Shown here: positions 1 through 9,563 of the stretch, one piece after another
Position numbering within the stretch: position 1 is the first letter of the stretch
How the letters are laid out: each line of letters starts with the position of its first letter
Assembly: GCA_902362725.1 (NCBI GenBank)
Contig: CABIXM010000027.1
Span: forward strand, 1-46,201
Length of the DNA: 46,201 nt
Source: Clostridiaceae bacterium
Lineage (GTDB): Bacteria; Bacillota; Clostridia; Lachnospirales; Lachnospiraceae
Direction: 5' to 3'
The notes under the pieces: model-generated
Database searches by the model: none
Told to the model about the DNA's origin: nothing
Seen by the model: only the letters and a program-made list of their open reading frames with translations
Position numbers and translations under genes: made by a program

Positions 1-40
1 GTTTATTATTGATCAAGTACACACTTTTTGAACCCAAAAC

Positions 41-80
41 AAGAAAAACGCTTCTGGAGTGCTGACCAAAAGCGTTTTGT
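41..80 (-). terminator. Intrinsic terminator of the cysK-metY-Rrf2 operon
   Basis: A 13-bp stem pairs 45-57 with 66-78 (one wobble) around an 8-nt loop. Read on the minus strand it is followed by a T-rich run, TTTTTCTTGTTTT. It lies about 60 bp beyond the stop of the Rrf2 gene, so it ends that operon. Bases 1-40 show nothing recognisable. Confidence 0.75.
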
Positions 81-141
81 CTACAGTCTGAAATGAACTG
101 TCATTATTATAACAGTTCATTTTCAAATTTCCTATTCTTTT

Positions 142-588
142 TTAAATATAATACATATCCTGCCCGTTGGTCAGACGCTGCTGGTAATCAGCCTTCATCT
201 CTTCCAGCGTAAGCTCTGTCAGAAAACGCTCCATGGCCTGGTTAATGGGGTTAATCAGGCGCTCCTGCATGGTCTCTGAGACAGCGTAACATCGGCTCTC
301 CGGGGACACGTCTTCGTCCGCTATCCGATAAGAACCTTCCAGAATCTCCAGTACCTCAGCTACTGTGATGTATTTTGGATTCCGGGCAAGCTGATAGCCG
401 CCCTGGGGGCCTTTTAAGGCCTTTACAAGCCCGGCACGGCGGAAGGAGGCAAATACCTGCTCCAAAAACTGCGCCGGAATTTCTCCGCGTTCTGCAATGT
501 TGCTCAGGGAAACATACTGATTCTGCGGCGCGGAAGCCAGATCAATCAACGCCCGCAGTCCGTAGCGGCTCTTTTTCGAAAGCTGCAT
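142..588 (-). CDS. Rrf2-family transcriptional regulator, CymR-like
   Basis: A 148-aa winged-helix regulator of the Rrf2 (IscR/CymR/NsrR) family. The N-terminus MQLSKKSRYGLRALIDLA, a recognition helix near residues 25-50 and the GPQGGYQLA wing are typical. The three-cysteine Fe-S cluster of IscR/NsrR is absent (one Cys only), which points to a CymR-type regulator working with cysteine synthase. An upstream in-frame extension to 699 is rejected because GAGGAGG sits 7 nt before the ATG at 588. It is the last gene after cysK and metY, the expected place for a sulfur-metabolism repressor controlling its own operon. Family is certain; the CymR role is inferred from context. Confidence 0.9.
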   Translation of the reverse strand: MQLSKKSRYGLRALIDLASAPQNQYVSLSNIAERGEIPAQFLEQVFASFRRAGLVKALKGPQGGYQLARNPKYITVAEVLEILEGSYRIADEDVSPESRCYAVSETMQERLINPINQAMERFLTELTLEEMKADYQQRLTNGQDMYYI

Positions 589-652
589 AAGTAAGTCCTC
601 CTCATGAAAAAGATAAGGGGCAGATACATGATCCGCCCCTGTACTCAGTCTT

Positions 653-1960
653 TTACTGTACTGCCTTGAATGCCTCGTCCAGGTCCTGAATGATATCATC
701 GATATTCTCAGTTCCGATGGAAAGACGGATGGTGTTCGGCTTAATGCCCTGATCCAGAAGCTCTTCCTCTGTGCACTGGCTGTGTGTGGTGGTCGCCGGA
801 TGAATAACCAGAGACTTCACGTCAGCTACATTTGCAAGCAGGGAGAACAGCTCCAGGTTGTCGATGAAGTCCTTTGCCTTCTGAGCATCGCCCTTGATTT
901 CGAAGGTGAAGATAGAGCCGCCGCCGTTGGGGAAGTACTTCGCGTACAGTTCCTTCTGCTCCGGATCATCGGATACAGACGGATGATGAACCTTCTCTAC
1001 CTGCGGATGATTGTTCAGATACTCTACGACCTTCAGAGCATTCTCTACATGGCGCTCTACACGGAGAGACAGTGTCTCCAGTCCCTGCAGGAAGAAGAAT
1101 GCATGGAACGGGGAAATGGTTGCTCCGGTGTCACGCAGAAGGATGGCACGAATCTTGGTTACAAATGCTGCAGGTCCTACGGCCTTGGTAAAGCTGATGC
1201 CATGGTAGCTGGGGTTCGGCTCCGTCAGTGACGGGAACTTTCCGGATGCCTCCCAGTCGAACTTGCCGCTATCTACGATGACGCCGCCGATGGTGGTTCC
1301 ATGGCCGCCGATGAACTTGGTAGCGGAATGTACTACGATATCTGCGCCGTACTCGATCGGGCGAACCAGATACGGGGTTGCAAAGGTATTATCTACTACC
1401 AGCGGGATTTTATGCGCGTGGGCGATCTTTGCCAGTCTCTCAATATCTACCACGTCGGAATTCGGGTTGCCCAGAGTTTCAATGTAAAGAGCCTTTGTGT
1501 TGTCCTGAATTGCTGCTTCCACCTCGTCGTAGTTGAAGATATCTACGAAGGTAGTTGTCACGCCGTATGCCGGAAGCGTATGCTCCAGAAGGTTGAAGCT
1601 TCCGCCGTAAATGTTCTTTGCGGATACGATATGATCTCCGCTCTGAGCCAGGTTCTCAATGGTGTAGGTGATAGCTGCTGCGCCGGACGCTACAGCCAGG
1701 GCCGCTACGCCGCCTTCCAGAGCTGCGATTCTCTTCTCAAACACGTCCTCTGTAGGGTTGGTCAGACGTCCGTAGATATTGCCGGCGTCTGCCAGTCCGA
1801 AACGTGCAGCCGCGTGGTCGCAGTTACGGAATACATAGGAAGAGGTCTGGTAAATCGGAACGGCTCTTGCGTCTGTTACCGGATCCGGCTGTTCCTGTCC
1901 TACATGAAGCTGAAGGGTTTCAAATTTGAATTTTCTCTGATCTCTTGTAATTTTACTCAT
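653..1960 (-). CDS. metY: O-acetylhomoserine sulfhydrylase / aminocarboxypropyltransferase
   Basis: A 435-aa cytosolic PLP enzyme of the Cys/Met metabolism family. It makes homocysteine from O-acetylhomoserine and sulfide. The PLP lysine is K215 in HSATKFIGGHGT, and the N-terminal FKFETLQLHVGQEQPDPVTDAR is the classic start of this family. Full length. It lies 57 bp after cysK and 64 bp before the Rrf2 gene on the same strand, so all three probably share one transcript. A second, more divergent paralogue lies at 33833-35113. Substrate (acetyl or succinyl homoserine) cannot be settled by eye, but the length and N-terminus fit the acetylhomoserine group. Confidence 0.93.
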   Translation of the reverse strand: MSKITRDQRKFKFETLQLHVGQEQPDPVTDARAVPIYQTSSYVFRNCDHAAARFGLADAGNIYGRLTNPTEDVFEKRIAALEGGVAALAVASGAAAITYTIENLAQSGDHIVSAKNIYGGSFNLLEHTLPAYGVTTTFVDIFNYDEVEAAIQDNTKALYIETLGNPNSDVVDIERLAKIAHAHKIPLVVDNTFATPYLVRPIEYGADIVVHSATKFIGGHGTTIGGVIVDSGKFDWEASGKFPSLTEPNPSYHGISFTKAVGPAAFVTKIRAILLRDTGATISPFHAFFFLQGLETLSLRVERHVENALKVVEYLNNHPQVEKVHHPSVSDDPEQKELYAKYFPNGGGSIFTFEIKGDAQKAKDFIDNLELFSLLANVADVKSLVIHPATTTHSQCTEEELLDQGIKPNTIRLSIGTENIDDIIQDLDEAFKAVQ

Positions 1961-2017
1961 TGGTTTTGCCCTCTCTTTATGGATTTTTGGTCATATTCTT
2001 TTATGGTAGAATATCTT

Positions 2018-2950
2018 TTACTCTGTGAAAAGCGGTGTGGAGTAATATCTGTCTCCGGTATCCGGGAGCAGTGCCACGATGGTTTTGCCCTTGTTCTCCG
2101 GGCGCTTTGCAAGCTGGATAGCTGCGTACAGAGCCGCGCCGGAGGAGATTCCTACCAGAACGCCTTCCTTTTTTGCCAGAAGCTTTGCAGTAGCAAAGGC
2201 ATCATCATTTTCAATGGGAAGGATTTCATCGTAAATCTTGGTATTCAGTACATCCGGTACAAAGCCTGCGCCGATTCCCTGAATCTTATGGGGACCGCTC
2301 TTGCCTTCAGAAAGAACCGGGCTGCCTGCGGGCTCTACGGCTACAACCTTTACATCCGGCTTCTGGGACTTCAGGTACTCTCCTGTTCCGGTCAGGGTTC
2401 CGCCGGTGCCGACGCCTGCCACAAAGATGTCTACTGCTCCGTCTGTATCCTTCCAAATCTCCGGACCTGTAGTTGCTTTATGTGCTGCCGGGTTTGCCGG
2501 ATTTACGAACTGTCCCGGGATAAAGCTGTTCGGGATTTCCTTTGCCAGCTCTTCTGCCTTGGCGATGGCTCCCTTCATACCCTTGGCGCCCTCGGTCAGA
2601 ACCAGCTCTGCGCCATATGCTTTCAGGATATTTCTACGTTCTACACTCATGGTCTCCGGCATGGTCAGGATGATGCGGTATCCTTTGGCTGCCGCGATGG
2701 CTGCCAGGCCGATGCCGGTATTTCCGGAGGTCGGCTCAATGATTACGGAGCCCTCTTTCAGTGCTCCCTTTGCCTCTGCGTCCTCAATCATTGCTTTTGC
2801 GATACGGTCTTTTACGCTTCCGGCCGGATTGAAGTACTCAAGCTTTACCAGTACGGTTGCTTCCAATCCCAGCTCTTTTTCTACATTTGTAACCTCTACC
2901 AGAGGTGTGTTGCCGATGAGTCCTAATGTTCCCTTATAAATGTTTGCCAT
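2018..2950 (-). CDS. cysK: Cysteine synthase A (O-acetylserine sulfhydrylase)
   Basis: A 310-aa PLP-dependent enzyme that converts O-acetylserine and sulfide to cysteine. It shows PLP Lys47 in PAGSVKDR (42-49), the substrate loop PTSGNTGIG (73-81) and the phosphate-binding [10 protein letters not shown] (181-190). Full length with the usual C-terminus. The ATG is preceded by AAAGGAG. First gene of the cysK-metY-Rrf2 operon, with a consensus promoter upstream. In Bacillus, CysK with O-acetylserine modulates CymR, so a cysK gene in one operon with an Rrf2 regulator is meaningful. Confidence 0.96.
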   Translation of the reverse strand: MANIYKGTLGLIGNTPLVEVTNVEKELGLEATVLVKLEYFNPAGSVKDRIAKAMIEDAEAKGALKEGSVIIEPTSGNTGIGLAAIAAAKGYRIILTMPETMSVERRNILKAYGAELVLTEGAKGMKGAIAKAEELAKEIPNSFIPGQFVNPANPAAHKATTGPEIWKDTDGAVDIFVAGVGTGGTLTGTGEYLKSQKPDVKVVAVEPAGSPVLSEGKSGPHKIQGIGAGFVPDVLNTKIYDEILPIENDDAFATAKLLAKKEGVLVGISSGAALYAAIQLAKRPENKGKTIVALLPDTGDRYYSTPLFTE

Positions 2951-2998
2951 AGTGTTGTTCTCCTTTCAGTCTCCTCAAGTTCGGTTTGAATTTTCTTA

Positions 2999-3046
2999 TA
3001 TTTCCTATCTGTTTAGTAGTATATACTTGGTTTTTGAAATTGTCAA
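2999..3046 (-). promoter_or_regulatory. cysK operon promoter with possible CymR-type operator
   Basis: On the minus strand TTGACA (3041-3046) and TATACT (3018-3023) are separated by exactly 17 bp. Just downstream, near the start site, TAAACAGATAGGAAATAT (about 2999-3016) resembles the ATAGGAAT core of CymR boxes in Bacillus. The promoter is strong by sequence. The operator assignment is an inference. Confidence 0.75.
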
Positions 3047-3126
3047 TAGCTTTTTTCATCTTTTTCTGATAAACTAAGTAGGGAATTATTTTAGAAAATA
3101 ATTTAAATAAGAAAGGATTCTTTAAA

Positions 3127-3873
3127 ATGAAGTTACAGCAGCTTTTAAGCCATGTCCGCAAGGCCGTGGATACCTACCATATGATTGAGGACGGAGATCG
3201 CATTGCCATCGGCATCTCCGGCGGAAAGGACAGCCTGACCCTGCTCTATGCATTGCATGGACTTCAGCGCTTTTATCAAAAAAAATTTGAAATTGAAGCA
3301 ATCACAGTCGATCTGGGATTCCCGGATTTTGATTTAAGCCCGATTCAGGCGCTCTGCGATGAGCTGGGCGTGCGATATACGATTGTGAAGACGGAGATCT
3401 ACGACGTGGTGTTCAACATCCGGAAGGAAAGCAGTCCCTGCGCGCTCTGCGCCAAAATGCGCAAAGGTGCGCTCAATGAAGCGATTAAAGGCCTTGAGTG
3501 CAATAAGATTGCCTATGCCCATCACAAGGATGATGTGGTAGAGACGATGATGCTCTCCCTTCTATATGAAGGGCGGTTTCATTCATTTGATCCGGTAACT
3601 TATCTGGACCGGATGGATCTGACGGTGATTCGGCCACTGATGCTGGTGGACGAAGCGGATGTGATCGGCTTTAAAAATAAATATCACCTGCCGGTCTGTA
3701 AGAGTCCCTGTCCGGCGGATGGATTTACGAGGCGTGAGTATGCCAAGAACCTGGTCCGGCAGATCTGCCATGAGAATCCGGGGGCCAAGGAACGGATGTT
3801 CCGGGCGGTGCTGGATGGGCTTTATAAGCCCTTTGAGGATGCGGAGTATGTGCGGAATTTAATCCATTCCTGA
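3127..3873 (+). CDS. TtcA-like tRNA 2-thiolation ATPase (PP-loop)
   Basis: A 248-aa N-type ATP pyrophosphatase. The PP-loop SGGKDS is at residues 31-36. A CxxC pair (C105, C108 in PCALCAK) and a further pair C191/C195 match the cysteines that ligand an Fe-S cluster in TtcA enzymes, which adenylate and thiolate a tRNA base (2-thiocytidine 32). AHHKDDVVET (131-140) is the conserved second motif. Divergent from cysK and convergent with carB. TilS is less likely because its C-terminal domains are absent. The family is clear; the exact tRNA target is inferred. Confidence 0.85.
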   Translation: MKLQQLLSHVRKAVDTYHMIEDGDRIAIGISGGKDSLTLLYALHGLQRFYQKKFEIEAITVDLGFPDFDLSPIQALCDELGVRYTIVKTEIYDVVFNIRKESSPCALCAKMRKGALNEAIKGLECNKIAYAHHKDDVVETMMLSLLYEGRFHSFDPVTYLDRMDLTVIRPLMLVDEADVIGFKNKYHLPVCKSPCPADGFTRREYAKNLVRQICHENPGAKERMFRAVLDGLYKPFEDAEYVRNLIHS

Positions 3874-3878
3874 CACCA

Positions 3879-3912
3879 AAAATCGCCCGGCCTGTCGGCT
3901 CGGGCGATTTTC
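3879..3912. terminator. Bidirectional terminator between the ttcA-like gene and carB
   Basis: AAAAATCGCCCG pairs with CGGGCGATTTT around an 11-nt centre. A-run and T-run flank the stem, so it can work for both convergent genes. Confidence 0.8.
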
Positions 3913-3933
3913 TGTTAAAGGGTTTATACTCTT

Positions 3934-6900
3934 TTACTCAATCTCTGCGTGAAGCTCCTGCAGGGACTTCACATCAAGCTTACCACCCTTGGCATTTACC
4001 TGACGGATACCCTCCGCAGTAGCGATAGCTGCCGCCATTGTGGTCATATAAGGAATCTTGCCCTTGATAGCTGCCTTGCGGACATAGCTGTCATCAAAGC
4101 GGCTCTCATTTCCGGAGGGCGTATTCACAATCAAATCAATCTTCTTATTGGCAATAGCGTCCAGGATATTCGGACGGCCCTCGCTCAGCTTCTTGATTTT
4201 CTCAGCCGGAATACCATCTTCTGTAATCATATCGTAGGTTTTTCCGGTTGCCATAATATGGAAACCATCCTGATGGAAGCCTCTTGCTACCTGAAGAAGC
4301 TCTTCCTTATCACGGTCGCTGACACTGATTAGAACCGTTCCGGACAGGGGAAGCGGCGTCTGTGTCGCTTCCTGCGCCTTGTAGAAGGCTTCTCCGAAGT
4401 TGGCCGCCAGTCCCAGTACCTCACCGGTAGAACGCATCTCCGGTCCCAGAATCGGGTCTACCTCCTGGAACATATTGAAGGGGAATACCGCCTCCTTCAC
4501 GCCGTAATGATGGAATTTGCTCTCCTTAAGGCCGGGTACCGGGGAAGGAATACCGGTCAGCTCCTCTGTAATAACCTGGGTAGCCAGCTGTACCATCTGA
4601 ATGTTGCAGACCTTGGATACCAGCGGCACCGTTCTGGACGCTCTCGGATTGGCCTCCAGTACAAATACCTTACCGTCCTCGATGGCATACTGCATATTCA
4701 TCAGGCCGCAGACATGCATCTCTTCCGCAATCTTCTTTGTATATTCCTTAATCGTCTTTACATTCTCCTCTGAGATATTCAGAGAAGGCAGGATGCAGGC
4801 GGAATCTCCGGAATGAACGCCGGCCAGCTCAATATGCTCCATGACAGCCGGTACAAAGGCGTGGGTTCCGTCACAGATGGCATCTGCCTCGCACTCCATC
4901 GCGTGATGCAGGAAACGGTCAATCAGAATCGGACGATCCGGAGTCACGCCTACCGCTGCACGCATATATTCCTTCAGGCTCTCCGGTTCATGGACAACCT
5001 CCATACCGCGTCCGCCCAGTACATAGGAAGGACGCACCATAACCGGATAACCGATGCGCTCGGCAATTTTCAGAGCTTCCTCCACATCAACGGCCATACC
5101 TGCCTCCGGCATGGGGATATTCAGCTTCTCCATGATAGCGCGGAACTGATCCCGATCCTCTGCCAGGTCGATGATCTCCGGGCTGGTTCCCAGAATCCGG
5201 ACTCCATTTTTTTCCAGATCTGCTGCCAGATTCAGCGGCGTCTGTCCGCCAAACTGGGCAATAACACCTACCGGCTTCTCCTTCTCGTGGATACTTAAGA
5301 CGTCCTCCAGAGTCAGCGGCTCAAAATACAGCTTATCGGAGGTATCGTAATCGGTAGATACGGTTTCCGGATTACAGTTTACAATGATGGTCTCGAAACC
5401 AAGCTTCTTCAGGGCAATTGCCGCGTGTACACAGCAATAGTCAAATTCGATACCCTGACCGATTCGGTTGGGACCGCCGCCCAGAATCATAATTTTCTGC
5501 TTATCTGTGCTGACCGGGTTTTTATCCGGCGCATTGTAGGTGGAATAATAGTAAGCGCTGTCCTTGGTTCCGCTTACATGAACGCCCTCCCAGCTTTCTG
5601 TTACGCCGATGGCTGTTCGCGCGTTGCGGATATCTGCTTCCGGAACCTCCAGAAGCTGGCTTAAATAACGATCTGCGAAGCCGTCTTTTTTAGCCTGTGT
5701 CAGGATCTCTGCGGGCGGTACCTGTCCCTTATAAGTTAAGAGCTTCTCTTCCTCCTCAACCAGTTCCCGCATCTGATTCAGGAAATAATCTTTGATTTTC
5801 GTCAGCTCAAAGAGCTCTGCATTGGTTGCGCCCTTCCGGATAGCCTCATACATAATGAACTGGCGTTCGCTGGTAGCTGTATGCAGCATGTGCAGCAACT
5901 CTTCCTTGGATTTTTCATGGAAATCCTTCGCGAATCCAAGACCGTAACGGCCAATCTCCAGACTACGGATGGCTTTCTGAAAGGCTTCCTTATAATTTTT
6001 ACCGATACTCATAACCTCGCCAACGGCGCGCATCTGCGTACCCAGCTTATCCTCCACGCCCTTGAACTTTTCAAAAGCCCAGCGCGCGAACTTAATTACG
6101 ATATAATCTCCGTCCGGAACATAGCGATCCAGTGTGCCGTATTTTCCGCAGGGAATCTCGTCCAGTGTCAGGCCGGACGCCAGCATAGCGGAAACCAGCG
6201 CAATGGGGAAGCCGGTTGCCTTGGAAGCCAGTGCGGAGGAGCGTGAGGTACGGGGATTGATCTCGATGACAATATCCCGGTCTGTCTTCGGGTCATGAGC
6301 CCACTGCACATTGGTGCCTCCAATAACCTGAATAGCCTCTACAATCTTATAGGACTTCTCCTGAAGACGCTTCTGTACATGCTCCGGAATGGTCAGCATG
6401 GGTGCGGAACAGAAGGAATCTCCGGTATGCACGCCAAGCGGGTCGATATTTTCAATAAAGCATACGGTGATGATGTTATTTTTGCTGTCCCGGACTACCT
6501 CCAGCTCCAGCTCTTCCCAACCGAGAATGGACTCTTCCACCAGAACCTGGCCTACCAGACTGGCCTGCAGACCTCTGGCTACTACCGTTTTCAGCTCTTC
6601 TACATTGTATACAAGGCCGCCGCCTGCGCCGCCCATCGTGTAAGCCGGACGGAGAACAACCGGGTAGCCCAGTTTATCCGCAATAGCTACTGCCTCGTCT
6701 ACGGTATAGGCAACTTCGCTGCGTGCCATCTCAATTCCCAGGCTGTCCATGGTGTGCTTGAACTCAATCCGGTCCTCGCCGCGCTCGATGGCGTCTACCT
6801 GCACGCCGATAACCTTAACGTCATATTTATCCAGGACGCCTGCCTTCGCCAGCTCGGAGCAAAGATTAAGACCGGACTGTCCGCCGAGGTTCGGCAATAA

Positions 6901-7155
6901 GGCATCTGGTCTTTCTTTTTCAATAATCTGAGTCAGCCGCTCCACATTCAACGGCTCAATATACGTAACGTCTGCGGTTCCCGGATCTGTCATAATGGTC
7001 GCCGGATTGGAGTTTACGAGAACGATCTCGTAGCCCAGCTTCTTCAGCGCCTTGCAGGCCTGTGTGCCGGAATAATCGAATTCGCAGGCCTGACCGATAA
7101 TAATCGGGCCGGAACCGATAATCATTACTTTGTGGATATCCTGTCTTTTACCCAT
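3934..7155 (-). CDS. carB: Carbamoyl-phosphate synthase large subunit
   Basis: A 1073-aa protein of the standard CarB length. It contains two homologous ATP-grasp halves: GSGPIIIGQACEFDYSGTQA near the N-terminus (carboxyphosphate half) and GGGPNRIGQGIEFDYCC near residue 560 (carbamoyl phosphate half). A C-terminal MGS-like regulatory domain starts around 935. It makes carbamoyl phosphate for arginine and pyrimidine synthesis with CarA as glutaminase. The ATG is preceded by AGGGAG. Unusually, no carA is next to it: the upstream neighbour 38 bp away is dtd. Confidence 0.98.
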   Translation of the reverse strand: MGKRQDIHKVMIIGSGPIIIGQACEFDYSGTQACKALKKLGYEIVLVNSNPATIMTDPGTADVTYIEPLNVERLTQIIEKERPDALLPNLGGQSGLNLCSELAKAGVLDKYDVKVIGVQVDAIERGEDRIEFKHTMDSLGIEMARSEVAYTVDEAVAIADKLGYPVVLRPAYTMGGAGGGLVYNVEELKTVVARGLQASLVGQVLVEESILGWEELELEVVRDSKNNIITVCFIENIDPLGVHTGDSFCSAPMLTIPEHVQKRLQEKSYKIVEAIQVIGGTNVQWAHDPKTDRDIVIEINPRTSRSSALASKATGFPIALVSAMLASGLTLDEIPCGKYGTLDRYVPDGDYIVIKFARWAFEKFKGVEDKLGTQMRAVGEVMSIGKNYKEAFQKAIRSLEIGRYGLGFAKDFHEKSKEELLHMLHTATSERQFIMYEAIRKGATNAELFELTKIKDYFLNQMRELVEEEEKLLTYKGQVPPAEILTQAKKDGFADRYLSQLLEVPEADIRNARTAIGVTESWEGVHVSGTKDSAYYYSTYNAPDKNPVSTDKQKIMILGGGPNRIGQGIEFDYCCVHAAIALKKLGFETIIVNCNPETVSTDYDTSDKLYFEPLTLEDVLSIHEKEKPVGVIAQFGGQTPLNLAADLEKNGVRILGTSPEIIDLAEDRDQFRAIMEKLNIPMPEAGMAVDVEEALKIAERIGYPVMVRPSYVLGGRGMEVVHEPESLKEYMRAAVGVTPDRPILIDRFLHHAMECEADAICDGTHAFVPAVMEHIELAGVHSGDSACILPSLNISEENVKTIKEYTKKIAEEMHVCGLMNMQYAIEDGKVFVLEANPRASRTVPLVSKVCNIQMVQLATQVITEELTGIPSPVPGLKESKFHHYGVKEAVFPFNMFQEVDPILGPEMRSTGEVLGLAANFGEAFYKAQEATQTPLPLSGTVLISVSDRDKEELLQVARGFHQDGFHIMATGKTYDMITEDGIPAEKIKKLSEGRPNILDAIANKKIDLIVNTPSGNESRFDDSYVRKAAIKGKIPYMTTMAAAIATAEGIRQVNAKGGKLDVKSLQELHAEIE

Positions 7156-7193
7156 GTTTTCTCTCCCTGTATTTATATTGTAAATTTTTGTTT

Positions 7194-7631
7194 CTATGAT
7201 TCTAATAAAATGGTAAATGGTCCGTCATTTAAAAGCTCTACTTTCATATCTGCGCCAAACTCTCCCTGTTCAACCACAGCCACTTCTTTTTTGCAGCTTT
7301 CAATGATGTATTCGTAGAGCTCATTTGCCATATCCGGACCCGCCGCCTCTGTAAATCCCGGCCGGTTTCCATGTCTGCAGTCCGCATACAGTGTAAACTG
7401 GGAAACCAACAGAAGCCCCCCGTTCACATCCTTCAGGGACTTGTTGATCTTCCCGTTTTCATCCGCAAAAATACGCAGGCCAATCATTTTCTTCACCAGA
7501 CGGTCTGCGTCCTCTTTTGTATCCTCTTTCCCCACACCAATCAGCACCAGATAACCCTGATTGATACGGCCGATGGTTTCCTCATGCACCGTCACCGATG
7601 CATGGGAAACCCGCTGTATCACAAATTTCAT
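7194..7631 (-). CDS. dtd: D-aminoacyl-tRNA deacylase
   Basis: A 145-aa DTD enzyme that hydrolyses D-amino acids from mischarged tRNA. The diagnostic active-site segments SQFTLYAD and the GP-containing C-terminal motif (NDGPFTI) are both present, and the length is normal. The stop codon is TAG, showing that TAG is an ordinary stop in this genome. It sits between the cytidylate kinase-like gene (15 bp gap) and carB, probably in one transcript. Confidence 0.96.
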   Translation of the reverse strand: MKFVIQRVSHASVTVHEETIGRINQGYLVLIGVGKEDTKEDADRLVKKMIGLRIFADENGKINKSLKDVNGGLLLVSQFTLYADCRHGNRPGFTEAAGPDMANELYEYIIESCKKEVAVVEQGEFGADMKVELLNDGPFTILLES

Positions 7632-7646
7632 TTTAAATATATACTC

Positions 7647-8285
7647 CTAGATTTTTTCGTGCTCCCGCTCCTTATAGGCCATGAACTCGCGAATCATATG
7701 AATCGTGCCATCGATACCCAGCGTCGCTGTATTCAGAGACAGATCGTATCCTGCCGCGTCGCCCCATTTCTTACTGGTATAGTAATTATAGTAGCTGGCA
7801 CGGCGCTTATCCGTCTTGACAATCAGATCCTTAGCCTTGGCGTCGGTCAGATCATGACGTCTCGCGATCCGCACGACGCGATCCTGCATATCCGCATGCA
7901 GGAATACATTGACCACATTCGGGAAATCTGCCAATGCATAGTCAGCGCAGCGCCCTACGATGACACAGGGGCCTTCCTTGGCGATATTCTTAATGGCGTC
8001 AAACTGCGCCAGGAAAATCTTGTGGTTCAGGGGCATCTCTGAGAAAGAAGACGTGGTATATCCCAGAGAATAAGTATCCATCACCAGCGAATAGAGGAAG
8101 CTGTTGGTCGGCTTCTCGTCGTGATTTTCGAAAATCTCCTGGCAGAGGCCGCTGTCCTTGGCCGCTCTCTCCAGCAATGCTTTGTCATAAAAGGGAACGT
8201 TTAACTCTTCCGCAAGCTGTTTTCCGATGTCGTGTCCGCCGCTTCCATACTGGCGTCCGATGGTAATAATTGTGTTATTTGCCAT
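7647..8285 (-). CDS. Cytidylate kinase-like family protein
   Basis: A 212-aa P-loop protein. The N-terminal TIGRQYGSGGHDIGKQLAEEL is the Walker A region of the cytidylate kinase-like family (AAK6-type), shared by many Clostridia that also have a true Cmk. DKALLERAA follows as the nucleotide-binding segment, and VGRCADYAL near the middle is conserved in the group. The substrate is unknown. Upstream at about 8318 a TATAAT -10 is visible on the minus strand. First gene of a probable kinase-dtd-carB transcript. Confidence 0.85.
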   Translation of the reverse strand: MANNTIITIGRQYGSGGHDIGKQLAEELNVPFYDKALLERAAKDSGLCQEIFENHDEKPTNSFLYSLVMDTYSLGYTTSSFSEMPLNHKIFLAQFDAIKNIAKEGPCVIVGRCADYALADFPNVVNVFLHADMQDRVVRIARRHDLTDAKAKDLIVKTDKRRASYYNYYTSKKWGDAAGYDLSLNTATLGIDGTIHMIREFMAYKEREHEKI

Positions 8286-8356
8286 AAAATCATTCTCCCT
8301 TCCAGTTGTTCTTGTCTATATTATACAACATTTTGCAGGGAAATGGAACCTGAAAA

Positions 8357-8878
8357 TTATTCCGCGTAATAAACATAGGAAGCCTTCCGTTCCTTAGGCT
8401 CCTTCGCCGGTTCTGCCGCATAACCCAGCACACAGTGGCCGATGCCCTCATAATCTCCTTCAACCCCGAGAGCTTTCAGGATTCCCTTGCCTTCCTCACT
8501 CTCGAATTCCTCTTTCGCCCGGTGAATCCAGCAGCTTCCAAGTCCCAGATCCGCAGCGGCCAGCATCAGATTGCCCATCACGAGGCTGCCGTCGTATACA
8601 TGCGTCGGTTTGTTCTTGTCTGCCAGCACCACCAGTACCACCGGAGCGCCATAGAACGGATCCGCTTTTGAACCCATAATTTCTGCATTCATCTTTGAAA
8701 GCTTATCCCGCAGCTCCTTATTCGTCACGGCAATGATAATCGGGGACTGCATTCCCATTCCGGTCGGCGCCCAGGTGCCGGCCTCCAGTACTTTATCAAG
8801 CAGCTCCTTCGAAACCATATCCGGCTTAAAATTCCGGCAGCTTCTTCTTTCTTTGATGGTTTTTAATGTCTCAGCCAT
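8357..8878 (-). CDS. Nitroreductase family protein
   Basis: A 173-aa FMN-dependent oxidoreductase of the nitroreductase fold. The N-terminal TIKERRSCRNFKPDMVSKELL and APTGMGMQSP are the FMN-binding signature, and the GLGSCWIHRA segment forms the second flavin-contacting loop. Short single-domain form, expected to act as a homodimer with NAD(P)H. AAAGGAG precedes the ATG, and a TATAAT -10 lies about 25 bp further upstream. Natural substrate unknown. Confidence 0.9.
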   Translation of the reverse strand: MAETLKTIKERRSCRNFKPDMVSKELLDKVLEAGTWAPTGMGMQSPIIIAVTNKELRDKLSKMNAEIMGSKADPFYGAPVVLVVLADKNKPTHVYDGSLVMGNLMLAAADLGLGSCWIHRAKEEFESEEGKGILKALGVEGDYEGIGHCVLGYAAEPAKEPKERKASYVYYAE

Positions 8879-8979
8879 GATGTATCACTCCTTTCGTTTT
8901 CCCAATTATAGCATGACGGTATTGCTTTTGCACCCCATTTTCACATTTTTTCGCACCCTTTTTAGCGAAATCAATCCAT

Positions 8980-9015
8980 AAAAAGGAGCCCCGCCGCTTC
9001 CGCGGCGAGGCTCCT
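8980..9015 (-). terminator. Terminator of hsp20
   Basis: AGGAGCC..CGCCGC pairs with GCGGCG.AGGCTCCT around TTCC. On the minus strand the stem is followed by TTTTT, just after the hsp20 stop. Confidence 0.85.
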
Positions 9016-9022
9016 CGCTCCA

Positions 9023-9484
9023 TTATCCTTCGATGGAGATGTATTTTGACGTCTCGACTTCCGGTTTTTCTTCCTTCTTCGGGATGACCAGCTTCAGGAT
9101 ACCATGCTTAAACTCGCCCTTGATATCCTCCTGCTTTACGCCTTCACCTACATAGAAGCTTCTCTGGCAGGATCCTGCGTAACGCTCCTTGCGGATGTAC
9201 TTTGCAGTTTCCTTCTCCTGCTCATCTACGTCCAGGCCTCTTGCTGCGCTGATGGTCAGATAACCATTTTCCAGAGAAACCTTGATTTCGTCCTTCTTGA
9301 ATCCCGGGAGATCCATCTCCAGCTCATATGCTTTATCGGTATCCTTGATATCCGTCTTCATCAGGTTCTTACCTCTGCGGCCATACAGCTTCTTTTCCAG
9401 CTTCTGCATGTCTCTGTCATCATAGAACGGAAACTCAAACAAATCATCAAAGAAATCTTTTCCAAATACACTCGGTGTTAACAT
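9023..9484 (-). CDS. Small heat-shock protein, Hsp20/alpha-crystallin family
   Basis: A 153-aa ATP-independent holdase. The alpha-crystallin domain spans about residues 40-140, with DLPGFKKDEIKVSLENGYLTISA and the C-terminal G-I-L motif (FKHGILKLVIPK) typical of Hsp18/Hsp20 in Clostridia. The ATG at 9484 is chosen over an upstream TTG-type extension to 9559 because AAGGAG lies correctly before it. Transcription is from a consensus promoter overlapping a CIRCE operator, so HrcA repression is expected. Monocistronic, with its own terminator. Confidence 0.95.
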   Translation of the reverse strand: MLTPSVFGKDFFDDLFEFPFYDDRDMQKLEKKLYGRRGKNLMKTDIKDTDKAYELEMDLPGFKKDEIKVSLENGYLTISAARGLDVDEQEKETAKYIRKERYAGSCQRSFYVGEGVKQEDIKGEFKHGILKLVIPKKEEKPEVETSKYISIEG

Positions 9485-9563
9485 AGTAAACGCTCCTTTT
9501 TTATGTCTCATACAATAGGTCACTGTCTTGAGGTTCCATTTCCTTTTCCCTCTTGACAATTAT

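Noticed and set aside
1301..2926. A 541-codon plus-strand open frame
   Set aside because: It is the antisense shadow of metY and cysK, has no ribosome binding site and crosses their intergenic gap; the Cys-rich composition is an artefact of the opposite strand.
9484..9559. Longer hsp20 start
   Set aside because: It would begin upstream of the mapped transcription start region, and the better ribosome binding site is at 9484.
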